From an uncultured Clostridia bacterium (GTDB lineage: Bacteria > Bacillota > Clostridia > Christensenellales > Borkfalkiaceae), in NCBI GenBank assembly GCA_937888935.1, contig CALARO010000056.1:1-20137 (forward strand): a stretch of DNA of 20,137 nt, given 5' to 3'. Positions within the stretch are counted from its first letter, which is position 1. Each line of letters begins with the position of its first letter. The notes under the pieces are model-generated. The model searched no databases. It had not been told where the DNA came from and was given only the letters and a program-made list of their open reading frames with translations. Shown here one piece after another: positions 13,451 through 20,101 of this stretch. The translations under genes and the position numbers were made by a program.

Positions 13451-14518
13451 TTAATCTTCTTTATTATCGTTGCTGCCGTCGTTGCCGCTGTTGCCGAGAA
13501 ACGTGCCGAAGAAATCGCCCGCCGGCTTTTTATACACGGAAGAACGATCGCCGGAAGGTCTGCCGCCGCGATTGAAGCCGCCCTTGCCGCCGCGGTTGTT
13601 TCTGTTGCCGTAGCCGCCGCGACCGCCGCGGTTATCTCTGCCGCCTCTGCCGCCTTCGCGATTGCCCTGATAGACTTTATTGTAGCCGCCTTTTTCGCTG
13701 CGGTTTAATCTTTCCGCTTCGCGCTTATCGTTTCCCGCATACAACGGAGGGCGATCGTCTTCCACGCCTACGGGAATGATCACGATATAGCGCGCCGGCT
13801 CTTTGCCTTCGCTTTCGGTGGTGACTTCGCCGTTTTGAGCAAGCGCGGCGTGAATGATGCGCCGTTCGTACGGGTTCATCGGCTCGAGCCGCACTTTTCT
13901 GCCGAGCCGCACCGCTTTCGAAGCGAGATTGTGCGCAAGCCGTTCCAGCGTTTCTTCGCGGTTTTCGCGGTAGTTTTCGCAGTCTACCACCACGCGCTTA
14001 TAATCTTCTCTGCCGATATTCGCCACCGCGCCCGCGAGCGTTTGCGCCGCGTCGAGCAGCATGCCTTTTCTGCCGATCAGCGCGTTGTTGTTCGCCGCCG
14101 TTACGTTGATGTGAATTTCTTCGTTTTCCGCCACAAGCTCGGTTGCCGCAGCGATATGCATGATCGAGAACAAGCCGTCTAAAAATTCTACGGCTCTTTC
14201 GCCGTCCGTTTTGCCTTCCGCGTTCGTCTGAATTTTCGCAAGCCGCTTCTTCTTTTCGCTTACCGCGTCCGCTTTTTCTTCCGCTTTCGTTTCTGCCGCC
14301 GGCGTTTCTTCCGCAACCGTTTCCGCCGCGCTTTCCGCCGTTTCTTCCGTGCTAAGCGGCGCGATTTCCACGCGCGCTTTCACCGAGCCGAACAGTTTTT
14401 TTCTGCCTTCTTCCAGCACGCGGATTTCGGCGTTTTCTCTTGTCAACCCCAAATCTTGCAAACCGATTTCGATCGCCTCTTCCGAGGTTTTCGCGGTGTA
14501 TTCCTTAAACTTCTGCAT
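13451..14518 (-). CDS. jag: Jag/KhpB/EloR RNA-binding protein with RGG-rich tail
   Basis: The protein is 355 residues. Residues 1-52 are the Jag N-terminal domain, including EEGRKKLFGSVKARVE. An Ala/Glu-rich linker (53-100) leads to a KH domain with LIGRKG (148-152), then an R3H domain with the R-x3-H signature (R219, H223). Residues about 270-355 form an unusual tail rich in RGG/RGGR and NRGG units (for example EGGRGGRDNRGGRGGYG). Jag homologues bind RNA and, in streptococci, control cell elongation with KhpA. It is the last gene of the leftward rpmH-rnpA-yidD-yidC-jag cluster, 33 nt after yidC, with AAGGAG before the ATG. Confidence 0.93.
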   Translation of the reverse strand: MQKFKEYTAKTSEEAIEIGLQDLGLTRENAEIRVLEEGRKKLFGSVKARVEIAPLSTEETAESAAETVAEETPAAETKAEEKADAVSEKKKRLAKIQTNAEGKTDGERAVEFLDGLFSIMHIAAATELVAENEEIHINVTAANNNALIGRKGMLLDAAQTLAGAVANIGREDYKRVVVDCENYRENREETLERLAHNLASKAVRLGRKVRLEPMNPYERRIIHAALAQNGEVTTESEGKEPARYIVIIPVGVEDDRPPLYAGNDKREAERLNRSEKGGYNKVYQGNREGGRGGRDNRGGRGGYGNRNNRGGKGGFNRGGRPSGDRSSVYKKPAGDFFGTFLGNSGNDGSNDNKED

Positions 14519-14551
14519 TTTTATTCTGAAAACTCCTTGTCTTTTAAGAAT

Positions 14552-15943
14552 TTACTTTTTCTTCTTGTCTTTGTCGTTTTTGTACGATCTGCCCGGAAAA
14601 CGATTGTTGTACTTTTCCTGCATTCTCTTCTCTTCCTGCTTCGACATCGCCACCGCCACCAATTTATTGATAACGAGCGTCATGATCATGGATACGATAT
14701 TGCTCGTGATCATGTAAATCGAGAACGCGGAAGAATACATGAACGCGAAGATGGCGAACATTACCGTCATTACCACCATCATCATTTTCTGATTTGCCGC
14801 GCCCGTGCCGTCCGCCGAAGAGAATTTCTGCTGCTCTTTCTGCGAACGCATCGTGATGAATTGCTGCAATAAAATCGTACCGATCGAAAGCGCGATTAAA
14901 ATATAATAGCCGTTTGCCTTGCTCTTATAGTCTTTTAATTCGAGCGTTACGGTTTCGTAGTCCGTTTCGGTGTACGGCGTGAAGATATTCGAATCGTCCG
15001 CCTTGCCGCAGCCCGAGGACGTGAACGCCGATTTTTTGAAATCGCTGTACGATTGCATCGGGTGCTTGAACGTGGCGTCCGTTTCCCAGATGTTTTTGAT
15101 CCACAGGAATTTCATGCCGCCCGAAACCCTGTTTTCGTATTCCGTTTTCACGCGATCCTGCGCGCTCTTCTTAATGGCGTTCGCGCATTCGTCCGCCGAA
15201 AGCGCGGCGGATTTGCTTGCGTTGTACTTGTCCGCGTCTACGAAAAACTCTTTTTCTTTGTTCTTAATATACTCGATTTTTTCTTCCGCCGTGGCATATT
15301 CTCTGAACGCGCCGTTTTCTTTTTCGCGCGCCGCCGCCATGGTGACGAAATGATTATTATCGCCGTCGATCACGAGATAATATTCGCCGTTTCCGTCTGC
15401 CGCGATTTCGTAGCTGCCGTCTTTATAATTGCCCGTAACGATATTTTCTTCCTTGATTTCCGCGGTGTACGAGAAAATTTCGCTGCGGTAGGCTTCCACA
15501 AGATCGTTGTAGTTATTCACCATCGCGTATCTCGAATAGGCGTTGAAGGAATTGATTGCCACGATGAAGATCACGATGGATAAAATCGCGGGCAGGCACG
15601 AAGAAAACATGGAAATACCGTTTTCTTTGTACATTTCCATCAGCTTCTGATTGTACGCCGCTTTATCGTTGGCGTACTGCTTCTGAAGCTTTTCCATTTT
15701 CGCCTGATTTTCTTTCATTTTGGCGTTTTGCTTCGTCATCGAAACGCGCTGATAAATATCGAACGGCAAAACGATGGCTTTCAGCACGAGCGAGAACAAA
15801 ATAATCCCCACGCCCACGCTGCCTACGCCTTCGATAATGGCTCTGATGATGCGGGCAATCCAGTCCAGCTTTACCACGTCGGCGGGCGTACCCGGCACGA
15901 CGATTTTCGCTGCGTTTGCCGCTAAAATTTGAAAAATCTGCAT
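14552..15943 (-). CDS. yidC: YidC/Oxa1 membrane protein insertase with enlarged outside domain
   Basis: The protein is 463 residues, against roughly 210-290 for most Firmicutes YidC. Five core membrane segments can be read: about 42-62, 112-136, 276-286 with its following region, 344-363 and 385-432 (two segments). The cytoplasmic coiled-coil hairpin NAKMKENQAKMEKLQKQYAN (73-92) is present. The groove residue that is Arg in Bacillus and E. coli is Lys here (K55 in VLKAIVLP). Residues 137-275 are a hydrophilic insert between the second and third segments, and 290-343 is a second one. Both should lie outside the cell. There is no lipobox cysteine. The Lys-rich C-terminus (KNDKDKKKK) could touch ribosomes. 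It follows yidD in the cluster. Confidence 0.93.
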   Translation of the reverse strand: MQIFQILAANAAKIVVPGTPADVVKLDWIARIIRAIIEGVGSVGVGIILFSLVLKAIVLPFDIYQRVSMTKQNAKMKENQAKMEKLQKQYANDKAAYNQKLMEMYKENGISMFSSCLPAILSIVIFIVAINSFNAYSRYAMVNNYNDLVEAYRSEIFSYTAEIKEENIVTGNYKDGSYEIAADGNGEYYLVIDGDNNHFVTMAAAREKENGAFREYATAEEKIEYIKNKEKEFFVDADKYNASKSAALSADECANAIKKSAQDRVKTEYENRVSGGMKFLWIKNIWETDATFKHPMQSYSDFKKSAFTSSGCGKADDSNIFTPYTETDYETVTLELKDYKSKANGYYILIALSIGTILLQQFITMRSQKEQQKFSSADGTGAANQKMMMVVMTVMFAIFAFMYSSAFSIYMITSNIVSMIMTLVINKLVAVAMSKQEEKRMQEKYNNRFPGRSYKNDKDKKKK

Positions 15944-15988
15944 TTTTAATAATTTCCGTCGTTTATTTTTTTACTTTTGCATGCGTTT

Positions 15989-16345
15989 TCAAAGCACCCA
16001 TTTGAGATACCGGCTTTCTTTGGGCGGATCGTAGCCGCCTTTCGAAAACGGATTGCAACGAAGTATCCGCCACGCGCCGAGAAAAATCCCGGAAATAACG
16101 CCGCGATTATTGATGCTTTCCAGCGTATATTGCGAACAGGTGGGGCGATACAGGCACGTGTGGTGCGAAATGTGCTTCTGATAGAAGATGATCAGCCGCA
16201 TACAAAGCATTTTTAAATACGGCCTGAAAATTTTCGAAAGCACATGCCCGTTTACGTAGAGAATATCGCTCAAAGACGTCTTAGGCAGAAAATCCGCATA
16301 ATAATCGGGCGCGGTTTTTCGCTCTTCGCCCGGGGCGCGCTTCAC
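15989..16345 (-). CDS. yidD: Membrane protein insertion efficiency factor YidD, N-terminally extended
   Basis: The protein is 118 residues from a GTG (16345) that overlaps the rnpA stop (GTGA), with GGAG about 9 nt upstream. The YidD core starts near residue 44: LKMLCMRLIIFYQKHISHHT, then YRPTCSQYTLESI and the CNPFSKGGYDPP signature. YidD proteins are usually 70-90 residues, so the first 43 or so (MKRAPGEERKTAPDYYADFL and on) are additional. An internal start at Met46 or Met49 would give the standard size but lacks a clear ribosome site. YidD aids YidC-dependent insertion and, as is typical, sits between rnpA and yidC. Confidence 0.9.
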   Translation of the reverse strand: MKRAPGEERKTAPDYYADFLPKTSLSDILYVNGHVLSKIFRPYLKMLCMRLIIFYQKHISHHTCLYRPTCSQYTLESINNRGVISGIFLGAWRILRCNPFSKGGYDPPKESRYLKWVL

Positions 16346-16659
16346 AGCTTTTTTCTCCGTATCATTTCTTTCACGTCTTTATCGAACGCAAAAAAGGTAT
16401 ACTCGTCTTTCACTTTCGGCAAAGCCACGATTTTGTACGCGCCGCGCAGATTTTTGATATTCAGGCGGTACGCTTCGCGCAAAAGCCGCTTGATTCTGTT
16501 TCGCTGCACGCTTTTGCCGTGCTTTTTGCCCACGGACACCGCGAAATAATTCTCTTCCGCGGGCAGATAGATCAGCGTAAGACTACCCGAAAACGCGCGC
16601 TTTCCGCTTCTGAAAAGCTGCTGCATTTCCGATTGTTTTTTCAGCCTTTTATATTCCAC
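16342..16659 (-). CDS. rnpA: Ribonuclease P protein component
   Basis: The protein is 105 residues from a GTG start (16659). It has the RnpA hallmarks: LKKQSEMQQLFRSGKR near the N-terminus, FAVSVGKKHGKSVQRNRIKR with the RNR motif, LLREAYR, and a closing helix ending RRKKL. It is the protein cofactor of RNase P in tRNA 5' maturation. It lies 197 nt after rpmH, longer than usual, and overlaps yidD by 4 bp. The ribosome site is weak, so expression may depend on the upstream rpmH transcript. Confidence 0.95.
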   Translation of the reverse strand: MEYKRLKKQSEMQQLFRSGKRAFSGSLTLIYLPAEENYFAVSVGKKHGKSVQRNRIKRLLREAYRLNIKNLRGAYKIVALPKVKDEYTFFAFDKDVKEMIRRKKL

Positions 16660-16742
16660 TTTTCTACCCGTTTTCTATCCGTTTTTTCGTGTAAGCGGGC
16701 GCGATTTTTCGCCCGATTTCGCTTGCGATCAATAAAACGAAC

Positions 16743-16775
16743 AGCCGCATACGCCGAAAATCGGCAAAAATGCGG
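16743..16775. other. Nested hairpin in the rpmH-rnpA spacer
   Basis: GCCGCAT (16743-16749) and ATGCGGC pair around an inner GCCGA/TCGGC stem. It sits in the 197-nt spacer between rpmH and rnpA, which also holds several A-rich runs on the minus strand. It may act as an RNA-processing or attenuation site separating very high rpmH from low rnpA expression; the sequence alone does not show which. Confidence 0.45.
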
Positions 16776-16856
16776 CTTTTCTTCCGCCTTTTTCGCGCGG
16801 AAACGTTTTTTGAAGCGCGTTTTTTTTGCGGCACGCCGCTTTTTTTTGCGCGAAGA

Positions 16857-16991
16857 TTACTTGGAAAGGTGCTTTCTTCCCTTGTTTCTTCTTCTCTTCA
16901 AAACGTTTCTTCCGCCTTTCGTAGACATTCTTTCTCTGAATCCGTGTACTTTGCTTCTCTGTCTTTTCTTGGGTTGGTACGTTCTTTTCAT
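16857..16991 (-). CDS. rpmH: Ribosomal protein bL34
   Basis: The protein is 44 residues: MKRTYQPKKRQRSKVHGFRE, then RMSTKGGRNVLKRRRNKGRK and HLSK. This matches L34 over its full length. AAGGAG lies 9 nt before the ATG and a strong promoter lies about 80 nt upstream. It is a large-subunit ribosomal protein and the first gene of the leftward cluster. Confidence 0.98.
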   Translation of the reverse strand: MKRTYQPKKRQRSKVHGFRERMSTKGGRNVLKRRRNKGRKHLSK

Positions 16992-17073
16992 GATGTTTTC
17001 TCCTTACGATCTTTTTGATCTTTTCTCGAATTTTTTTATGATTTTATTGCGCCCGGAAGCGGCTATCCCGTCT

Positions 17074-17102
17074 ATTATACACGAAACCGCCCGCCTCGTC
17101 AA
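17074..17102 (-). promoter_or_regulatory. Promoter for rpmH-rnpA-yidD-yidC-jag
   Basis: On the minus strand TTGACG (17102-17097), a 17-bp spacer and TATAAT (17079-17074), immediately past the dnaN stop. The near-consensus hexamers suit a ribosomal protein gene. Confidence 0.85.
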
Positions 17103-17106
17103 GCGT

Positions 17107-18207
17107 TTATGCGGTTGTTCTCACAGGTAAAATGAGATATGCCCCGTATTTATTCTCTTTATTTTTCAGAACGAAGGGCGCGATCGGCGTATTCATGTAC
17201 ATCACGATCTCTTCTTCGTCGAGCGCTTTCAAAGCGTCAAGCACGTATTTTCCGTTCATGGCGATGCGGATTTCTTTGCCTTCGAGTTCGGCGTTTACCT
17301 TTTCCGCCACGTTGCCGATTTCGGAATTCGCCGTTACGAACACCGCGCCGCCTTTCACTTCCATGATGATCAGGTTGTTTTTCTCGCCGCGGATCAGAAC
17401 GCTCGCGCGCTCTACGCTCTCGATAAGTTCCATGCGCTTCAACGTGACTTCCGTGGTGAATGACGGCGGGAAAATATTTTCGCGCTTTACGAATTCGCCC
17501 GTGTAAAGCCGGGAAATCAGCGTGGTTTCGTCTACGACTACGCGAAGATGGTTCGCCGAAAATTCCACTTTCAAAAGCTTGTCCGCCCCCGCGAGCATTC
17601 TCGAAATTTCGCCGAGCGTGCGCGCCGGGCATACGATTTTCTTGCCGTCGTCGCCGCTTACGATTTCACATTCGGTGGTGGCCATACGGTAGCCGTCCAG
17701 CGCGGAAGCGCGAAGCATGCCGCCTTCCGTTTCGAGAAGGCAACCCTTTAAAATGGGGCGGCTGTCGTCGGAAGCGCAGCAGAAAATACTGCGCGCCACG
17801 AGATTTTTGAATTTGCCTTCTTCCACTTCGAACGAGCCTACGCTTTCGCCGCAATCAAGGCGCGGGAATTCGTCGGCGGGAAGCACCTGCATAAACGAAC
17901 GCGAATCGTCGTAACGGATTTCAAGACCCTGCTCTTCCGTGCCTACGGTGATCTGCGTGTTGCCGATTTTACCGATAAAATCGGTGAAAAGTCTGCCGTT
18001 TACGCACGCTTCGCCTTCTTCTAAAACGTCCGCCTTGAAGCTCTTTTCGATAGAAAGCTCGCCGTCGTAAGCGGAAAGCGTAACGCCGTCGTTTTTCACC
18101 TGCATTCTGATACATTCAAGCACGGGCGTGAGCGTTCTTACGGCGCAGGCTTTCACTACGGTGACCGCCGCGTCGGATAAATCTATGGAATCGCATACGA
18201 ATTTCAT
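17107..18207 (-). CDS. dnaN: DNA polymerase III beta subunit (sliding clamp)
   Basis: The protein is 366 residues from the ATG at 18207. This start is preferred to the in-frame TTG at 18216 because the GGGAGG site is 11 nt from the ATG but only 3 nt from the TTG. It shows the three-domain clamp layout: MKFVCDSIDLSDAAVTVVKA at the start, LPADEFPRLD and LDGYRMATTE in the middle, and APFVLKNKENKYGAYLILPV at the end with the YLILPVR terminus. The ring-shaped clamp holds polymerase III on DNA. dnaA, almost always directly upstream of dnaN, is missing; upstream instead is the putative origin. dnaN is transcribed leftward, away from the origin, with its own promoter. Confidence 0.97.
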   Translation of the reverse strand: MKFVCDSIDLSDAAVTVVKACAVRTLTPVLECIRMQVKNDGVTLSAYDGELSIEKSFKADVLEEGEACVNGRLFTDFIGKIGNTQITVGTEEQGLEIRYDDSRSFMQVLPADEFPRLDCGESVGSFEVEEGKFKNLVARSIFCCASDDSRPILKGCLLETEGGMLRASALDGYRMATTECEIVSGDDGKKIVCPARTLGEISRMLAGADKLLKVEFSANHLRVVVDETTLISRLYTGEFVKRENIFPPSFTTEVTLKRMELIESVERASVLIRGEKNNLIIMEVKGGAVFVTANSEIGNVAEKVNAELEGKEIRIAMNGKYVLDALKALDEEEIVMYMNTPIAPFVLKNKENKYGAYLILPVRTTA

Positions 18208-18319
18208 TGCTGCCAAAACCTCCCTTGAAACGGCTTTTTTCGTTTGCTTTTTTCGCCTTTGCTCGGCGGAAATCGCCGCGATACGAAAAACGAACGAACA
18301 GCCTTTCTCTCACCCGTAC

Positions 18320-18348
18320 ATTGTACCATATTCCGTGTATTTTTGCAA
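18320..18348 (-). promoter_or_regulatory. Extended -10 promoter for dnaN
   Basis: On the minus strand TTGCAA (18348-18343), a 17-bp spacer and TACAAT (18325-18320) preceded by TGG. The predicted leader is about 105 nt. It gives dnaN transcription independent of dnaA. Confidence 0.7.
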
Positions 18349-18473
18349 GCAAAAATCTTTTGTCTGTAAAAATTTTCTCGCGATTTTCTTTTTTTCTTTA
18401 TTATATTTGCGCCCGCATACTCGCGCTCGCGCGCACGCGGAAAAAAATACTGCTGATTTTTTTTGAATTTCTC

Positions 18474-18494
18474 AAGCTTGTTTCCATTCGGCTA
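18474..18494 (-). repeat. Solo 21-nt end of the hairpin-element family
   Basis: It begins AAGCTTGTTTCC and ends ATTCGGCTA, matching the right terminal repeat at 10570-10590 with one difference. No partner end is visible nearby, so it is a one-ended remnant. It lies directly beside the AT-rich part of the putative origin. Confidence 0.75.
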
Positions 18495-18499
18495 AACCG

Positions 18500-18800
18500 T
18501 TGATTGTAATAATATATTGAATATTAGTAGTAATAGTAGGCGCGGTGAAATTGTGGAAAAGCGGGAAAAATGCCATTGAAACCCTTTAAAAATAAGGCTT
18601 TTTCGGGTGTGAATAAGCGGCGGAATTCTGTGGATAAACGGTGGAAGAAAAATGTGGACAAGTGGAACAAGTCGGGAAACGGGAAAAATGAGTATAAAAA
18701 TATGCAATTAAAAGTGAATAAATATAAGAATAAAAAAAGTTATCCACAGAAAATGTGGATAAGTTTAGAATTGTGGAAAATCGGAATGTGGGAAAAGTGG
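18500..18800. other. Putative chromosomal replication origin (oriC)
   Basis: This stretch lies in the 663-nt gene-free gap between dnaN and rsmG. It holds an AT-rich segment (18500-18524), a DnaA-trio tract, a GC block and a cluster of DnaA boxes. Exact TTATCCACA boxes are at 18740-18748 (plus) and, as TGTGGATAA, at 18629-18637 and 18754-18762. Matches to the relaxed TTWTNCACA are at 18552-18560, 18608-18616 and 18772-18780. One-mismatch sites are at 18653-18661 and 18713-18721. Boxes 18740-18748 and 18754-18762 face each other across a 5-nt gap. Flanking genes diverge from here on both sides. The rest of the gap (18349-18473) shows only AT-rich and alternating GC sequence. Confidence 0.85.
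18525..18560 (+). other. DnaA-trio, GC block and adjacent DnaA box (basal unwinding unit)
   Basis: The triplets TAG TAG TAA TAG TAG (18525-18539) are followed by a GC-rich GCGCGG (18540-18545) and then the box TGTGGAAAA (18552-18560). Read away from the box in the 3' to 5' direction, the plus strand gives GAT GAT AAT GAT GAT, which is the DnaA-trio pattern established in Bacillus for strand unwinding. The predicted opening direction is leftward into the AT-rich 18500-18524. Confidence 0.8.
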
Positions 18801-18835
18801 AAAACGAAAAATAAGGAAAGCTGCCGCGAAAAAAC

Positions 18836-18864
18836 TTGTGTTTTTTTTGCGCTTGTGATATAAT
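18836..18864 (+). promoter_or_regulatory. Extended -10 promoter for rsmG, apparently leaderless
   Basis: TTGTGT (18836-18841), a 17-bp spacer and TATAAT (18859-18864) preceded by TGA. The start of transcription would fall at about 18870-18872, on the rsmG ATG (18871), and no ribosome site is present upstream of that ATG. Confidence 0.65.
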
Positions 18865-18870
18865 GAAAGC

Positions 18871-19569
18871 ATGGAAAAATTCGTTGTGAATACAGAAGAA
18901 AATCTGCGGTTGATATGCGGGGAATATCGCGAAAAATTCGAAGCTTTCCGCGCCTATCTGCTTGAATTTAACGAAAAATACAATCTCACCGCGATCACAG
19001 AAGAAAAGGACGTGACGTATAAGCATTTTCTCGATTCGGCGGCGGCGCGGGAATTGTTTTTTGAGGGCGCGAGCGTTGCGGAAATCGGCTCGGGCGCGGG
19101 GTTTCCCTCTGTGCCGCTGAAAATTTTGCGGGAAGATCTGCGCTTCACTCTATTTGAAAGCGTGGGAAAAAAGTGCGATTTTTTAAGTTTTATTGTGGAT
19201 AAACTCGGGTTTTCGGGAATGAATATTTGTAATATGCGTTCGGAAGACGCCGCAAGGGATAAAAACTACCGCGAAAACTTCGATTTTGCGGTGGCGCGGG
19301 CGGTGGCGCGGATGAACGTTTTGTGCGAATATTCGATGCCGCTCGTGAAAAAAGGCGGCGCGTTTATCGCCTATAAAAGCGCGGATACGGCGGAAATAGA
19401 AGAAGCAAAGCGCGCCGTGAAAGAGCTTGGCGGGAAAGAAGCGGAAATTTTCCCCTACGAGCTGCCCGAAGGGTACGGCGCGAGAAATCTTGCCGTGGTG
19501 AAAAAAATAAAGCAGACGCCGGAAAAATATCCGCGCGGGAACGGAAAAGAGAGAAAACAGCCGCTGTAA
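18871..19569 (+). CDS. rsmG: 16S rRNA (guanine527-N7)-methyltransferase
   Basis: The protein is 232 residues. It has the RsmG pattern: FNEKYNLTAITEEKDVTYKH, then HFLDS (52-56), the AdoMet site EIGSGAGFPSVPLKI (71-85), VARAVARM, LVKKGGAFIAYK, and the closing TPEKYPRGNGKERKQPL. It methylates N7 of G527 in 16S rRNA. The gene often lies near the origin in bacteria; here it is the first gene on the right side. The ATG at 18871 aligns best with family N-termini; a GTG at codon 6 is a less likely alternative. No Shine-Dalgarno site is seen, consistent with a leaderless transcript. Confidence 0.95.
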   Translation: MEKFVVNTEENLRLICGEYREKFEAFRAYLLEFNEKYNLTAITEEKDVTYKHFLDSAAARELFFEGASVAEIGSGAGFPSVPLKILREDLRFTLFESVGKKCDFLSFIVDKLGFSGMNICNMRSEDAARDKNYRENFDFAVARAVARMNVLCEYSMPLVKKGGAFIAYKSADTAEIEEAKRAVKELGGKEAEIFPYELPEGYGARNLAVVKKIKQTPEKYPRGNGKERKQPL

Positions 19570-19582
19570 AAGCGAAAAAACG

Positions 19583-20101
19583 ATGGAAACACAGGAAAAA
19601 CAACTGAAAATCGAGCTTTCGCAGTTGGAAAAGCCGATAAAAAGCGTGGCGTTTACGGGGCATCGCGAAATTGCGAAATATCCCGATTTTTCGGCGCGGA
19701 AATTGTACGAAGCGGTGGAAAATTGCATAAAACTCGGCGCGACGGATTTTTATTGCGGCATGGCGCGCGGGTTTGATATGCTTGCGGGCGAGTGCGTGCT
19801 TTCGCTGAAAAAATTGTATCCGCAAATCAGGCTGATCGCGTACATTCCCTACGAGAAGCAGTACGAAAAAATGAACGACGAAGAGATCGCGCGGTATATG
19901 CATCTGAAAGACAACGCCGATCCCGCGCTTTCGAAAACGTTTTTCGAAGAATACACAAGGTGGTGCATGAGCTATCGCAACGATCGTCTGGCGGAAGCGG
20001 CGGATACCCTGATCGCGTTTTTGCGCAAAGAAAAGGGCGGCACGGCGTACACCGTGAAGAAGTTTGTGCGCCTGAAAGGCGATCGGGTGATTTATTTGTA
20101 A
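19583..20101 (+). CDS. SLOG-domain protein, YpsA/DUF1273-like
   Basis: The protein is 172 residues. Features of the SLOG/YpsA group are the TGHR motif (25-28), a Rossmann-like beta-alpha pattern, CGMARGFDMLAGE (nucleotide-sugar-binding type glycine motif), IPYEKQ, MSYRNDRLAEAADTLIAF and GGTAYTV near the C-terminus. YpsA in Bacillus influences cell division; SLOG proteins bind nucleotide-derived ligands, but this one's ligand is unknown. It starts 13 nt after rsmG with no clear ribosome site, so coupling to rsmG is likely. The last 13 codons (from 20056) form the left arm of a perfect inverted repeat, and the stop codon is the first three bases of the right arm. The C-terminus is near its expected length, but if the fold-back is artefactual, the true last residues could differ. 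Confidence 0.85.
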   Translation: METQEKQLKIELSQLEKPIKSVAFTGHREIAKYPDFSARKLYEAVENCIKLGATDFYCGMARGFDMLAGECVLSLKKLYPQIRLIAYIPYEKQYEKMNDEEIARYMHLKDNADPALSKTFFEEYTRWCMSYRNDRLAEAADTLIAFLRKEKGGTAYTVKKFVRLKGDRVIYL

